A DNA stretch of 11,226 nt. Source: an uncultured Pseudomonadota bacterium. GTDB taxonomy: Bacteria; Pseudomonadota; Gammaproteobacteria; Burkholderiales; Burkholderiaceae_C. The notes beneath the pieces were generated by a model. That model was not told where the DNA came from. It saw only the letters and a program-made list of their open reading frames with translations, and searched no databases. Positions within the stretch are counted from its first letter, which is position 1. Every line of letters begins with the position of its first letter. A program made the position numbers and the translations under genes. The DNA lies in assembly GCA_900320815.1 (NCBI GenBank), contig ONTY01000025.1, positions 1 through 11,226 of the forward strand, read 5' to 3'. Shown piece after piece: positions 1 to 6,630 of the stretch.

Positions 1-197
1 TGGTGTGGCTTGGTGTGATTTCGTACGGTGTGTATTTGTGGCACTTTGTCGCAATGAATTTGGCAAAGTGGGCGCAGGCGCCTACCTTGGTTGTACAAAT
101 GAGCACGACTGTTGGAGGGGTGGCGTTGGCAGCGCTGTCGTTTTATGTGGTGGAGCGCCCCTTCCTGCGCCTGAAAAAGCGTTTTGAGGTGCGCTGA
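1..197 (+). CDS. Membrane acyltransferase (acyltransferase family 3, OafA/YrhL type), C-terminal fragment
   Basis: This is the 3' end of a gene that begins before the window; reading frame 3 is open from the edge to a TGA at 195-197, leaving about 64 residues. The fragment contains SYGVYLWHF, typical of the late transmembrane helices of family 3 acyltransferases, then a hydrophobic helix (VGGVALAALSFYVVERPFL) and a short basic tail (LRLKKRFEVR). The helix-ERPF-basic-tail ending is usual for this family, which transfers acetyl or other acyl groups onto lipopolysaccharide, capsule or other surface glycans from the inner membrane. The substrate cannot be told, because the catalytic N-terminal part is outside the window. 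The gene converges with the LysE-type gene, with only 3 bp between the two stop codons, so no separate terminator fits between them. Confidence 0.85.
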   Translation, partial: VWLGVISYGVYLWHFVAMNLAKWAQAPTLVVQMSTTVGGVALAALSFYVVERPFLRLKKRFEVR

Positions 198-200
198 TGT

Positions 201-830
201 TCAATCAGTCAGCAGCAAACTTGTCGCCAGCGCCACAAACACCAGGGCGGCGGCGCGGTTGAGGGCGCGTTGCACGCGCGCGGAGCCTGCGAGCCGCTCG
301 TGCAGCGCGGCGGCGGCACACGCCACGGCGGAAAACACGATGCCCGCTGCCAGCGCGAACTCCAGTCCGAGGAACACGATTTGCGCCGCCACTGGCCCGC
401 GCCCGGGGCGCACAAACTGCGGCAGCAGGGCGAGGAAGAACAGCACCACTTTCGGGTTGGTGAGGTTCATCAGCAGCCCGCGCAGCATCAGCCGCGGCCA
501 CGGGGCGGCTTTGGGGGCGTTGCTGTCACCAGTTTCCAGCAGCGCGCCCGCGCGCCACGCGCCCCACGCCAGATAGAGCAGGTAGGCGGCGCCTGCCGCA
601 CGAAGAATGGTAAAGGCCGTGGGCGAGGTGGCAAACACGGCAGCCAGCCCCAGCGCCACGGCCAGCGTGTGCACCAGCACTCCTGCCAGCAGCCCGGCCG
701 TCACAGCCAGCCCGCTGCGCCGCCCCTCGGCGGCTGAAATCGTGAGCACAAAAATGATGTCTGGCCCCGGCGCCAGCGCCAGCAGCAGCGCGGCGGTAAA
801 AAAGTTCAGTGCAGTTGCGGTATCGGGCAT
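201..830 (-). CDS. LysE/RhtB family amino-acid (or small metabolite) exporter
   Basis: A 209-residue protein, the usual length of the LysE/RhtB family of inner-membrane exporters. It has the family layout: a first helix leading into APGPD (residues 20-24), a polar ISAAEGRRSG loop, GLLAGVLVH in the second helix, a mid-protein amphipathic break around residues 98-113, NLTNPKVVLFF (122-132), and two C-terminal helices. The substrate is not readable from sequence; lysine, homoserine/threonine or other amino acids are all possible. The frame extends upstream to position 923, but the added residues would be encoded across a transcription terminator and do not look like family sequence, so the ATG at 830 is chosen. 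No good Shine-Dalgarno sequence precedes it. The ATG lies only about 37 nt beyond the terminator-like hairpin at 868-902, so the promoter position is puzzling (see findings). Confidence 0.85.
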   Translation of the reverse strand: MPDTATALNFFTAALLLALAPGPDIIFVLTISAAEGRRSGLAVTAGLLAGVLVHTLAVALGLAAVFATSPTAFTILRAAGAAYLLYLAWGAWRAGALLETGDSNAPKAAPWPRLMLRGLLMNLTNPKVVLFFLALLPQFVRPGRGPVAAQIVFLGLEFALAAGIVFSAVACAAAALHERLAGSARVQRALNRAAALVFVALATSLLLTD

Positions 831-867
831 AGGGCGGGAGAAAAAGCTGGCGAGGATAGTGCGACAA

Positions 868-902
868 GAAAAAAAACAGCACCCGCGCGGGTTGCTGTTT
901 TT
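868..902 (-). terminator. Intrinsic terminator downstream of glmU (also in the lysE leader)
   Basis: Inverted repeat CAGCACCCGCG / CGCGGGTTGCTG with one bulged base, flanked by an A-run at 869-876 that becomes an eight-U run on the minus strand. The right flank has five T, so it could act weakly on the plus strand too. It lies 117 nt past the glmU stop codon and fits the end of the glmU transcript. It is also only 37 nt before the exporter start. Confidence 0.75.
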
Positions 903-919
903 CATGGGTATCAATGCTG

Positions 920-942
920 TCACCGGCGAATCATGCCGGTGA
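920..942 (+). repeat. Small hairpin repeat, copy A (7-nt loop, GATGA flank)
   Basis: Perfect 8-bp arms TCACCGGC (920-927) and GCCGGTGA (935-942) around the loop GAATCAT, continuing into TGA to give the GATGA flank seen in copies B and C. Compared with copies B and C, the first C-G-facing position is A-T here, a paired change that keeps the stem. It lies between the glmU stop codon and the glmU terminator. There is no U-run, so it is not itself a terminator. Confidence 0.6.
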
Positions 943-1018
943 TGAGGTGTGAATCATTGGTGTATTTGGAGAGTTCCCATCATCCTGCCCCTGCTGGCGC
1001 GGGGAAGAATGCCTTGCG

Positions 1019-2389
1019 TCAGCCTTTGCCTGGGCGCTGCCAGTCTTTGCGCAGCCGCTGCGGCGCACGGCGCACGGCGAGCACTGCGGGCGGCACCTCG
1101 CGCGTAATGACGCTGCCCGCGCCCACCGTGGCGCCCGCGCCCACGCGCACGGGGGCGACAAGGGTGCTGTTGCTGCCGATGTGCACATCGGCCTCAATCT
1201 CGGTGCGGTGCTTGTTGGCGCCGTCGTAGTTGGCGGTGATGCAGCCGGCACCGTAGTTCACGCGCGCGCCCACGCTGGCGTCGCCGAGATACGCGAGGTG
1301 GTTGGCCTTGGCGCCGGCGGCAAGCTGGCTGTTTTTTACTTCCACAAAGTTGCCCACGTGCACTTCGCGCCCGAGCTGCGCGCCGGGGCGCAGGCGCGCA
1401 AACGGCCCGACTTGCGCGCCCTCGCCCACGTCAATCGTCACGCCCGCCGCGCCGCCATCAATGTGCGTGAAGGGTGCGATGCGCGCGCCGGCGGCGATGC
1501 GCGCGTTGGCAATGCAGCAGTGCGCGCCGATGCGCACCTCGTCGCCAAGGTGCACCTCGCCCTCAAACACGCAGCCCACGTCAATTTCCACGTCCTGTCC
1601 GCAGCGCAGCGTGCCACGCACGTCCAGCCGCGCGGGGTCTGGCGTGTTCACACCGGCGGCTTGCGCGGCATCGGCAATGCACAGCGCCTGCACGCTGGCG
1701 CCAAGTGTGTGCGCGTGGTGCACCACGTCGGTCAGATACAGCTCGTGCTGCGCGTTGTTGTCGTCCAACATGCCGAGGCAGCGCCGCAGCAGCGCCACAG
1801 GCGCGGCGAGGCAGCCGCTGTACCACTCGGTTACAGCGAGTTCCTCCGGCGCGGCGTCGCGCGCTTCGCGGATGGCGCGCACTGCACCGTCTGCTTCGCG
1901 CAACACGCGCCCGTACGCGCCGGCATCGGCGCCTGTGTCCACCGTGAGCAGCGCCATGGTGCCGCTGCCAGCGCGCGCCAGCAGGCGGCGCAGCGTGTCT
2001 GTGTGCAGCATGGGGCCGTCGCCATTGAGGATGAGTGCCACGCCATCGTTGCCGAGCAGCGGCGCGGCCTGCTGCACGGCGTGGCCGGTGCCGCGCTGCG
2101 GCTGCTGGATGACGACGCGCAGCGCGCTGCCCTGTTCTTTTTCATTCCACGCGGCGCAAAACGCCTGCACTTGGCTCGCCGCGTGGCCGGCCACTACGGT
2201 GATGGAGCGCGCGCCAAGCGGCTGCACCGCGCGCAGCACATGCGCCAGCAGGGGCTGGCCGGCAAGCGGCTGGAGCACCTTGGCGCGGCGGCTTTTCATG
2301 CGCGTGCCACGGCCTGCGGCCATGATGGCGATGTCAAGCGGGGGAGCGTCCACAGGCGTGCTGGATATGGACGTGTTTTCCTGATTCAA
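1019..2389 (-). CDS. glmU: Bifunctional GlmU: N-acetylglucosamine-1-phosphate uridyltransferase / glucosamine-1-phosphate acetyltransferase, with a shortened interdomain linker
   Basis: Cytoplasmic enzyme for the last two steps of UDP-GlcNAc synthesis, feeding peptidoglycan and lipopolysaccharide. The N-terminal uridyltransferase domain shows AAGRGTRM (residues 24-31), QQPQRGTGHAVQQAAP, NGDGP (D124) and GVN (N248). The C-terminal left-handed beta-helix acetyltransferase shows hexapeptide repeats, GPFARLRPGA, VGNFVEVKN, H364 in KANHLAYLGD (E. coli H363), and NYDGANKHRT. The start is a TTG at 2389 with AGGAG 8 nt upstream, giving 456 residues, about the E. coli length; an in-frame ATG at 2485 would translate the hairpin repeat and non-conserved sequence. 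Two oddities: after GVN the chain runs straight into PDPARLDVRGTL, so about 26 residues of the usual helical linker are absent, and the usual GDVP reads GDGP. The normal total length arises because an extended N-terminus and small insertions offset the gap. Family comparison is from memory. Confidence 0.93.
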   Translation of the reverse strand: MNQENTSISSTPVDAPPLDIAIMAAGRGTRMKSRRAKVLQPLAGQPLLAHVLRAVQPLGARSITVVAGHAASQVQAFCAAWNEKEQGSALRVVIQQPQRGTGHAVQQAAPLLGNDGVALILNGDGPMLHTDTLRRLLARAGSGTMALLTVDTGADAGAYGRVLREADGAVRAIREARDAAPEELAVTEWYSGCLAAPVALLRRCLGMLDDNNAQHELYLTDVVHHAHTLGASVQALCIADAAQAAGVNTPDPARLDVRGTLRCGQDVEIDVGCVFEGEVHLGDEVRIGAHCCIANARIAAGARIAPFTHIDGGAAGVTIDVGEGAQVGPFARLRPGAQLGREVHVGNFVEVKNSQLAAGAKANHLAYLGDASVGARVNYGAGCITANYDGANKHRTEIEADVHIGSNSTLVAPVRVGAGATVGAGSVITREVPPAVLAVRRAPQRLRKDWQRPGKG

Positions 2390-2397
2390 GATTGATA

Positions 2398-2402
2398 CTC
2401 CT
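2398..2402 (-). promoter_or_regulatory. Ribosome binding site of glmU (decides the TTG start)
   Basis: AGGAG on the minus strand, eight bases before a TTG codon at 2389. No ATG within 60 nt has a comparable site, and this start gives a 456-residue GlmU. An AT-rich TATATA-containing stretch (about 2407-2414) just upstream could hold a -10 element, but no convincing -35 box is visible. Confidence 0.7.
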
Positions 2403-2417
2403 GCTTTATATATTGAA

Positions 2418-2440
2418 TCGCCGGCTTGTTGTGCCGGCGA
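2418..2440 (+). repeat. Small hairpin repeat, copy B
   Basis: Perfect 8-bp arms TCGCCGGC (2418-2425) and GCCGGCGA (2433-2440) around the 7-nt loop TTGTTGT, followed by TGA (GATGA flank). It sits about 29 bp upstream of the glmU start codon, so it is either in the promoter or in the 5' untranslated region. A TATATA island lies immediately to its left. Confidence 0.65.
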
Positions 2441-2519
2441 TGAAACGATACCTGGGAAATTTGACGATGCGGCAGAGGCAGGCAAGGGGGGGTGCCCTAC
2501 GCACAGCGGCTGGGGCGCC

Positions 2520-3719
2520 TTAGAGCAGCACTTCGGGCGTTTCGCCGCGCTCGTAAATCATGTGCGCGCGCCCGACGATGAGCGGGTCGAGCTTGCCGAT
2601 TTGCTGCATGTCTTTGCCCGCGTAGGGGAGTTTGAGCAGCACGTAGCGCATGGCGTTGAGCCGCGCGCGCTTTTTGCAGTCGCTTTTCACCACGGTCCAG
2701 GGGCAGTCGGCGGTGTCGGTTTCAAAGAACATGGCTTCCTTGGCGCGCGTGTAGTCGTCCCACTTGTCCAGGCTGGCGCGGTCAATGGGGCTGAGCTTCC
2801 ACTGCTTGAGCGGGTGGTTTTCGCGCTCCCTGAAGCGGCGCCGCTGCTCGGCGCGGCTGACGCTGAACCAGAACTTGATGAGGTGGATGCCGCTGCTGAC
2901 CAGATGGCGCTCGAACTCGGGCGCCTGGTGCACAAAGTCCTGATATTCCTTTTCGCTGCAAAAACCCATCACGCGCTCCACACCGGCGCGGTTGTACCAA
3001 CTGCGGTCAAAGAGCACGATTTCGCCGCGTGCGGGCAGGTGCTGCACATAACGCTGGAAGTACCACTGCCCGGCTTCAATCTCCGTGGGTTTTTCCAGCG
3101 CCACCACACGCGCGCCACGCGGGTTCAGGTGCTCCATGAAGCGTTTGATGGTGCCGCCCTTGCCGGCGGCATCCCGCCCCTCAAAGAGGATGAGCAGGCG
3201 CTGCCCCGTCTCTTTCACCCAGCTTTGCAGCTTGAGCAGCTCCACTTGCAGCTTGAACTTTTCCCTCTCATACACCGAGCGGCGCATCAGGTTTTTGTAG
3301 GGGTAGCCGCCTTCGCGCCAGTCCTCTGAGAGCACCTCGTCGGGGTTGATGCGCTCGGTTTTCAGCCCGGCAGAGCGCAGCGCGCGGCGCAGCGCCTTGC
3401 GGTCGTCGGGGGACGCCCCTTCCAGCAGCGCGCGCAGCCCGCGTGCCCTCTCGGCCACGGAGCCGGCGCTTTCATCGTCGAGCAGGCGGCGCACGGCGGC
3501 CAGCTGCGTGTCCTGCGAGGCTACGGTGGCGCGGCGCGCGACGTAGGCTTCAATGTCGGCGGCGTTGAGTGCGGGCGGTGTGTCGCCGCTTTGCACCGGG
3601 CGCACGTCGTCGTTGATGTCCAGCATGGCGCGGCTTTCGGCGCGCTCGGCGCTGATGGCGCTCTGTTCCTTGGCACTGGCTTTGGCTTTTTTCTTGCTTG
3701 CTTTGCTTGGTTCTGGCAT
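2520..3719 (-). CDS. ppk2: Polyphosphate kinase 2 (PPK2 family)
   Basis: A 399-residue P-loop kinase that moves phosphate between inorganic polyphosphate and nucleotides, acting in the cytoplasm in phosphate storage and nucleotide supply. Visible motifs are Walker A GRDAAGKGG (residues 181-189), the Walker B region VLFDRSWYNRAGVE (235-248), and the basic lid RRRFRERENHPLKQW (293-307). Other PPK2-typical segments are NPRGARVVALEKPT, EAGQWYFQRYV and LDKWDDYTRAKEAMF. The kinase core takes up about residues 135-385. The first 130 residues are a poorly conserved, charged extension beginning with a Lys/Ala-rich stretch (KASKKKAKASAKEQ). Whether it prefers ADP/ATP or GDP/GTP, or makes or consumes polyphosphate, cannot be decided here. 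The ATG at 3719 has only a weak GGAAA-like site. It is the middle gene of the leftward series, 83 bp after the cyclo-ligase and 130 bp before glmU. Confidence 0.93.
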   Translation of the reverse strand: MPEPSKASKKKAKASAKEQSAISAERAESRAMLDINDDVRPVQSGDTPPALNAADIEAYVARRATVASQDTQLAAVRRLLDDESAGSVAERARGLRALLEGASPDDRKALRRALRSAGLKTERINPDEVLSEDWREGGYPYKNLMRRSVYEREKFKLQVELLKLQSWVKETGQRLLILFEGRDAAGKGGTIKRFMEHLNPRGARVVALEKPTEIEAGQWYFQRYVQHLPARGEIVLFDRSWYNRAGVERVMGFCSEKEYQDFVHQAPEFERHLVSSGIHLIKFWFSVSRAEQRRRFRERENHPLKQWKLSPIDRASLDKWDDYTRAKEAMFFETDTADCPWTVVKSDCKKRARLNAMRYVLLKLPYAGKDMQQIGKLDPLIVGRAHMIYERGETPEVLL

Positions 3720-3752
3720 GGGAGTTTCCGTCTTTCGTGTGGCGAGTTGGCT

Positions 3753-3783
3753 TGAAAAAGAAAGGGCGCAAGGCTAACGCGCC
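3753..3783 (-). terminator. Possible intrinsic terminator after the cyclo-ligase gene
   Basis: On the minus strand, GGCGC and GCGCC (3779-3783 and 3765-3769) form a 5-bp stem with a 9-nt loop, followed by the pyrimidine-rich tract CTTTCTTTTTC. It starts 19 nt past the cyclo-ligase stop codon. The stem is short and the T-run is interrupted, so efficiency is uncertain. It lies about 35-45 nt before the ppk2 start. Confidence 0.4.
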
Positions 3784-3802
3784 GCACTTGCTGCGCCTGC
3801 GC

Positions 3803-4375
3803 TCAGGCAAAGCCCTCATCGGTGAGGATGGCCTCCAGCGGCACGTCGTGTGCGTCGCGCACCAGTTGCGGCGCCGCGCTGGATGCAAACGCCAGCCCCA
3901 GCGCAAACGGGCGCGCGCCGCGTGCGGCCAGCGCCGCCAGCGTGCGGTCGTAAAAGCCGCCGCCCCAGCCCAGCCGCACGCCGTGCGGCGCAAAGCCCAC
4001 GCACGGCACCAGCAGCAGCGCGGGCAGCATTGCTTCGCCCGCTGCTGGAATGGGGATGCCATAGTCATCCGCCGCCATTGCCGCGCCCGGCTGCCAGCGG
4101 CGAAACGTCAAGGTGTGCGTGGCTTTGTGCGCCAGTGGCAGCGCCGCGCGCCGGCGTGCATCGCCCGCCAGCCACTGCCGCACGGCGGGCAGCGGGTCAA
4201 ACTCGCCGCGAATGGGCCAATACGCGGCAAGCTGCGTTTCCGTGCGCTGCGCCAGATGCGCCAGCAGCCGCGCCTGCAGCGCCGCGCTGCGGCGGCTGCG
4301 CTCCGGCGGCGGCATCGCCGCGCGCTGGCGCAGCAGGCGCTGGCGCAGTCGTTTTTTGTCGTCCGGGGTATTCAT
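3803..4375 (-). CDS. fau: 5-formyltetrahydrofolate cyclo-ligase (methenyl-THF synthetase)
   Basis: A 190-residue protein, the family's usual size, that converts 5-formyl-THF plus ATP to 5,10-methenyl-THF and so returns a dead-end folate to one-carbon metabolism in the cytoplasm. Evidence is the signature GVRLGWGGGFYDRTLA (residues 132-147, family form GxRLGxGGGxYDR), AYWPIRGEFD (51-60), DDYGIPIP (103-110), LLVPCVGF (121-128) and the C-terminal DVPLEAILTDEG (177-188). In E. coli the gene is called ygfA/fau. The start at 4375 gives the basic N-terminus MNTPDDKKRLRQRLLRQR, normal for the family. It diverges from the lytic transglycosylase gene with only 9 bp between the two start codons, so its promoter and any ribosome binding site lie within the first codons of the neighbour. 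No strong Shine-Dalgarno site is seen. Confidence 0.93.
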   Translation of the reverse strand: MNTPDDKKRLRQRLLRQRAAMPPPERSRRSAALQARLLAHLAQRTETQLAAYWPIRGEFDPLPAVRQWLAGDARRRAALPLAHKATHTLTFRRWQPGAAMAADDYGIPIPAAGEAMLPALLLVPCVGFAPHGVRLGWGGGFYDRTLAALAARGARPFALGLAFASSAAPQLVRDAHDVPLEAILTDEGFA

Positions 4376-4384
4376 AATGCTTTG

Positions 4385-6439
4385 ATGAATTTTTCACGCA
4401 TTCTCTCCCCCCTCTGCGCCCTGCTGCTGGCGCTGGCTGGCTGCCACGCCGCCGCCCAGGAAACTCCCTTTCAAGCAGCGCCCGCCGCCACTGCTGCCAT
4501 CACGCCCGAAGCGGCGCTGCTGGAGATGAAAAACGCCGCGCGTCGCAAAGACGCTGCCCGCATCCACGCTCTGCTGCCCCTGGTGCAAGGGCACGCGCTG
4601 GCCGTGTGGGGCGAGTACTGGGCGCTCAAAGCGCGGCTGGACGATGCGGCGCCCGCCGAGGTGCAGGCGTTTGTGCACCGCTGGGCTGGCACGTATCAGG
4701 AAGACCGGCTGCGCGCCGACTGGCTGCTGCTGGCGGGCAAGCGCGGCGACTGGGGCGAGTTCGCCATCCACTATCCGCACTTTCGCATGCGCGACGACGC
4801 CAACCTGCGCTGCTGGGACATTGCGCGCCTGCTGGACGGCGGCACCGCCCCCGCCGCCGCCGACATTGCCGCAGCACTCGCGGGCTGGAATGAGCAGCGC
4901 AAAGAAAGCCAGGCCTGCCAGGCAGCGGCCACGCAGCTGCACGCGCGCCGCCTGATTGCCGACGCCGCCTTGTGGGACAAGGCACGCGCTGCTGTGCAAG
5001 ACAACCGCCCGCGCCTTGCCACCGCTGCCGTTGCCATCGCCTCCCAGGCGGCTGCCAGCGAACTTGCCGCCGCGCTGAACAAGCCGGAAATCTGGCTTGC
5101 ACGGCACGCCGCCAGCGACGCCACCGGGCAGCACATCGCCAGCCTTGCCCTGCTGCGCCTGGCGATGCGCGAGCCGCAGCGCGCCGCCGCCCTCATGGCT
5201 GGCGGCTGGCAGCAGCGCCTGCCCGAGGCGCTGCGCCCGCTCACCTGGGCGCTCATCGGCAAATGGGCCGCCATTCGCCACAGCGCCCAGCCTGACATTG
5301 CCGCTGCCGCCTTCGCCAACGTGCCCGCCAGCCTCCCGCCCGGCGCTGCCCTGCCCGATGAGCTGCTCATCTGGCGTGCCCGCTCTGCCGTGCGCCGCAG
5401 CAACTGGACCGAGCTACTCGCCGCCGTGGACGCCATGCAGCACCCGGACGCCGGCGACGGCGCTTGGGTGTATTGGCGCGCCCGCGCCCGCCTCGCCCTG
5501 CGGCAAGACACTGACGCCGCGCAGCAGGAGCTGCGGCAACTCGCCACCCGCGACGCGGGCGACGGCTTCTACCCGCGCCTGGCGCAGGAAGAACTCGGCC
5601 TTGCTGCGCCGCTTGGCGCCGAACCCGCCCAGGCACAAGCCATGCAGCAAAGCAGCCAATGGCAAGCCGTCCAGAACCACAACGGTCTGCGCCGCGCGCT
5701 GCTGGCCATCATGAGCGGGCTGCCCGGCGAAGGAGTGCGCGAATGGAACTACTGGACGCGCCTGCACACCGCAGGCGGCATGAGCGACGTGCAGCTCTAC
5801 GCTGCCGCGCACCTGGCGTGCAGCCACCACGTCTGGGACCGCTGCATCGCTGCCAGCGAACGCACCCGCGCCTTTGCTAGCGCCACGCAACGCTGGCCTC
5901 TGCCCTTGTACGACGACATCCAGCGCGCGGCGCGCGGCAGCGGTCTTTCTCCCGCGCTGCTCTACGGCCTCATCCATCAGGAAAGCCGCTTCGTGCCCAC
6001 CGCCGGTTCTGGCGCCGGTGCGCGTGGCCTCATGCAGCTCATGCCCGCCACCGCCCGCACCGTCGCGCGGCAGCTTGGACTGGCGGGCTACAGCGGCGCG
6101 CACATCACCGACGTTGCCACCAACCTGGCACTGGGCAGCGAATACCTGCGCCAGCAACTCGCGCGCTTTGACAACTCCTTCCCAATGGCAGCTGCCGCCT
6201 ACAACGCCGGTCCTGGACGCCCGCGCGAGTGGCGCGGCTACACGGCGATAGAAGGCGCCGCCTGGGTCGAATCCATCCCCTTCAACGAAACCCGCACCTA
6301 CGTCAAGCGCGTGCTGCACGCCACCCAGCACTACGCCACGCGCCTGGGCGGCCCCACCCCCACGCTGCACGCGCTGCTGGGCACCATCACGCCCCCGCCG
6401 CCTGAGCCTCTGGAAACAGAGGTGGATACTCCACAGTAA
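4385..6439 (+). CDS. slt: Lytic murein transglycosylase (Slt70-type), predicted lipoprotein
   Basis: A 684-residue enzyme that cleaves the MurNAc-GlcNAc bond of peptidoglycan to leave 1,6-anhydro-MurNAc ends, for wall turnover and remodelling. The N-terminus has a hydrophobic signal ending in the lipobox LAGC with C20 as the probable lipidated residue, so it is probably anchored to a periplasmic membrane face. Residues about 40-500 are an alpha-helical Ala/Leu/Trp-rich region like the superhelical ring of Slt70. The catalytic SLT domain (about 510-640) contains GLIHQESRF with catalytic E533, GLMQLMPATA (548-557) and AAAYNAGPGR (603-612). A proline-rich tail ends the protein. The frame is open far upstream, but the ATG at 4385 is chosen because it creates the signal peptide and because sequence before it is antisense to the cyclo-ligase. 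No good ribosome binding site is visible. Confidence 0.92.
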   Translation: MNFSRILSPLCALLLALAGCHAAAQETPFQAAPAATAAITPEAALLEMKNAARRKDAARIHALLPLVQGHALAVWGEYWALKARLDDAAPAEVQAFVHRWAGTYQEDRLRADWLLLAGKRGDWGEFAIHYPHFRMRDDANLRCWDIARLLDGGTAPAAADIAAALAGWNEQRKESQACQAAATQLHARRLIADAALWDKARAAVQDNRPRLATAAVAIASQAAASELAAALNKPEIWLARHAASDATGQHIASLALLRLAMREPQRAAALMAGGWQQRLPEALRPLTWALIGKWAAIRHSAQPDIAAAAFANVPASLPPGAALPDELLIWRARSAVRRSNWTELLAAVDAMQHPDAGDGAWVYWRARARLALRQDTDAAQQELRQLATRDAGDGFYPRLAQEELGLAAPLGAEPAQAQAMQQSSQWQAVQNHNGLRRALLAIMSGLPGEGVREWNYWTRLHTAGGMSDVQLYAAAHLACSHHVWDRCIAASERTRAFASATQRWPLPLYDDIQRAARGSGLSPALLYGLIHQESRFVPTAGSGAGARGLMQLMPATARTVARQLGLAGYSGAHITDVATNLALGSEYLRQQLARFDNSFPMAAAAYNAGPGRPREWRGYTAIEGAAWVESIPFNETRTYVKRVLHATQHYATRLGGPTPTLHALLGTITPPPPEPLETEVDTPQ

Positions 6440-6440
6440 A

Positions 6441-6553
6441 GGAGGCGCCTCAAAACTGCGGGAAGCGAGGATGTCCTGCCTGCAAAACTCCGCCGCAGCC
6501 GAGGGCAAGATGCCCTCGCTTCGCAGACTTGCAACGGGTTTTGAAGCGGCTCC
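6441..6553. repeat. 113-bp nested inverted-repeat (MITE/REP-like) element
   Basis: The outer 16-bp arms at 6441-6456 and 6538-6553 (GGAGGCGCCTCAAAAC and the reverse complement of GGAGCCGCTTCAAAAC) match at 14 of 16 positions. Inside, AAGCGAGG at 6463-6470 is repeated inverted as CCTCGCTT at 6514-6521, with CTGCG/CGCAG flanks. The innermost part has GAGGGC-AAGAT-GCCCTC (6501-6517) and AGGA-TG-TCCT. The whole can fold as one long hairpin with sub-hairpins. It begins 1 bp after the slt stop codon. No transposase ORF is present and no second copy occurs in this window, so mobility is inferred from structure only. Its ends carry no obvious target-site duplication. Confidence 0.65.
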
Positions 6554-6630
6554 ATAACACAAAATGAATGCCCTGGGTATATGGAGAAACGTGTACCGTA
6601 TGCTTTAAAAAAACAAGGACGCACAACATC

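Noticed and set aside
1181..2395. 404-residue open frame antisense to glmU
   Set aside because: It mirrors glmU codons in a GC-rich sequence and shows no recognisable domain; glmU on the other strand has clear family motifs.
920..2440. Hairpins A and B as intrinsic terminators
   Set aside because: Neither is followed by a U-run on either strand; a proper terminator for glmU lies separately at 868-902.
3698..4384. Upstream extension of the transglycosylase frame giving 913 residues
   Set aside because: The extension is antisense to the cyclo-ligase gene, and the ATG at 4385 creates a proper lipoprotein signal.
5414..6562. 382-residue open frame antisense to the lytic transglycosylase gene
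   Set aside because: It is a shadow of slt; the slt frame has the catalytic motifs and the antisense frame has none.
6331..6624. 97-residue minus-strand ORF with CPRLRRSFAGRTSSLP-type sequence
   Set aside because: Its unusual part is the translation of the nested palindrome at 6441-6553 and it overlaps the slt 3' end; a repeat-derived artefact.
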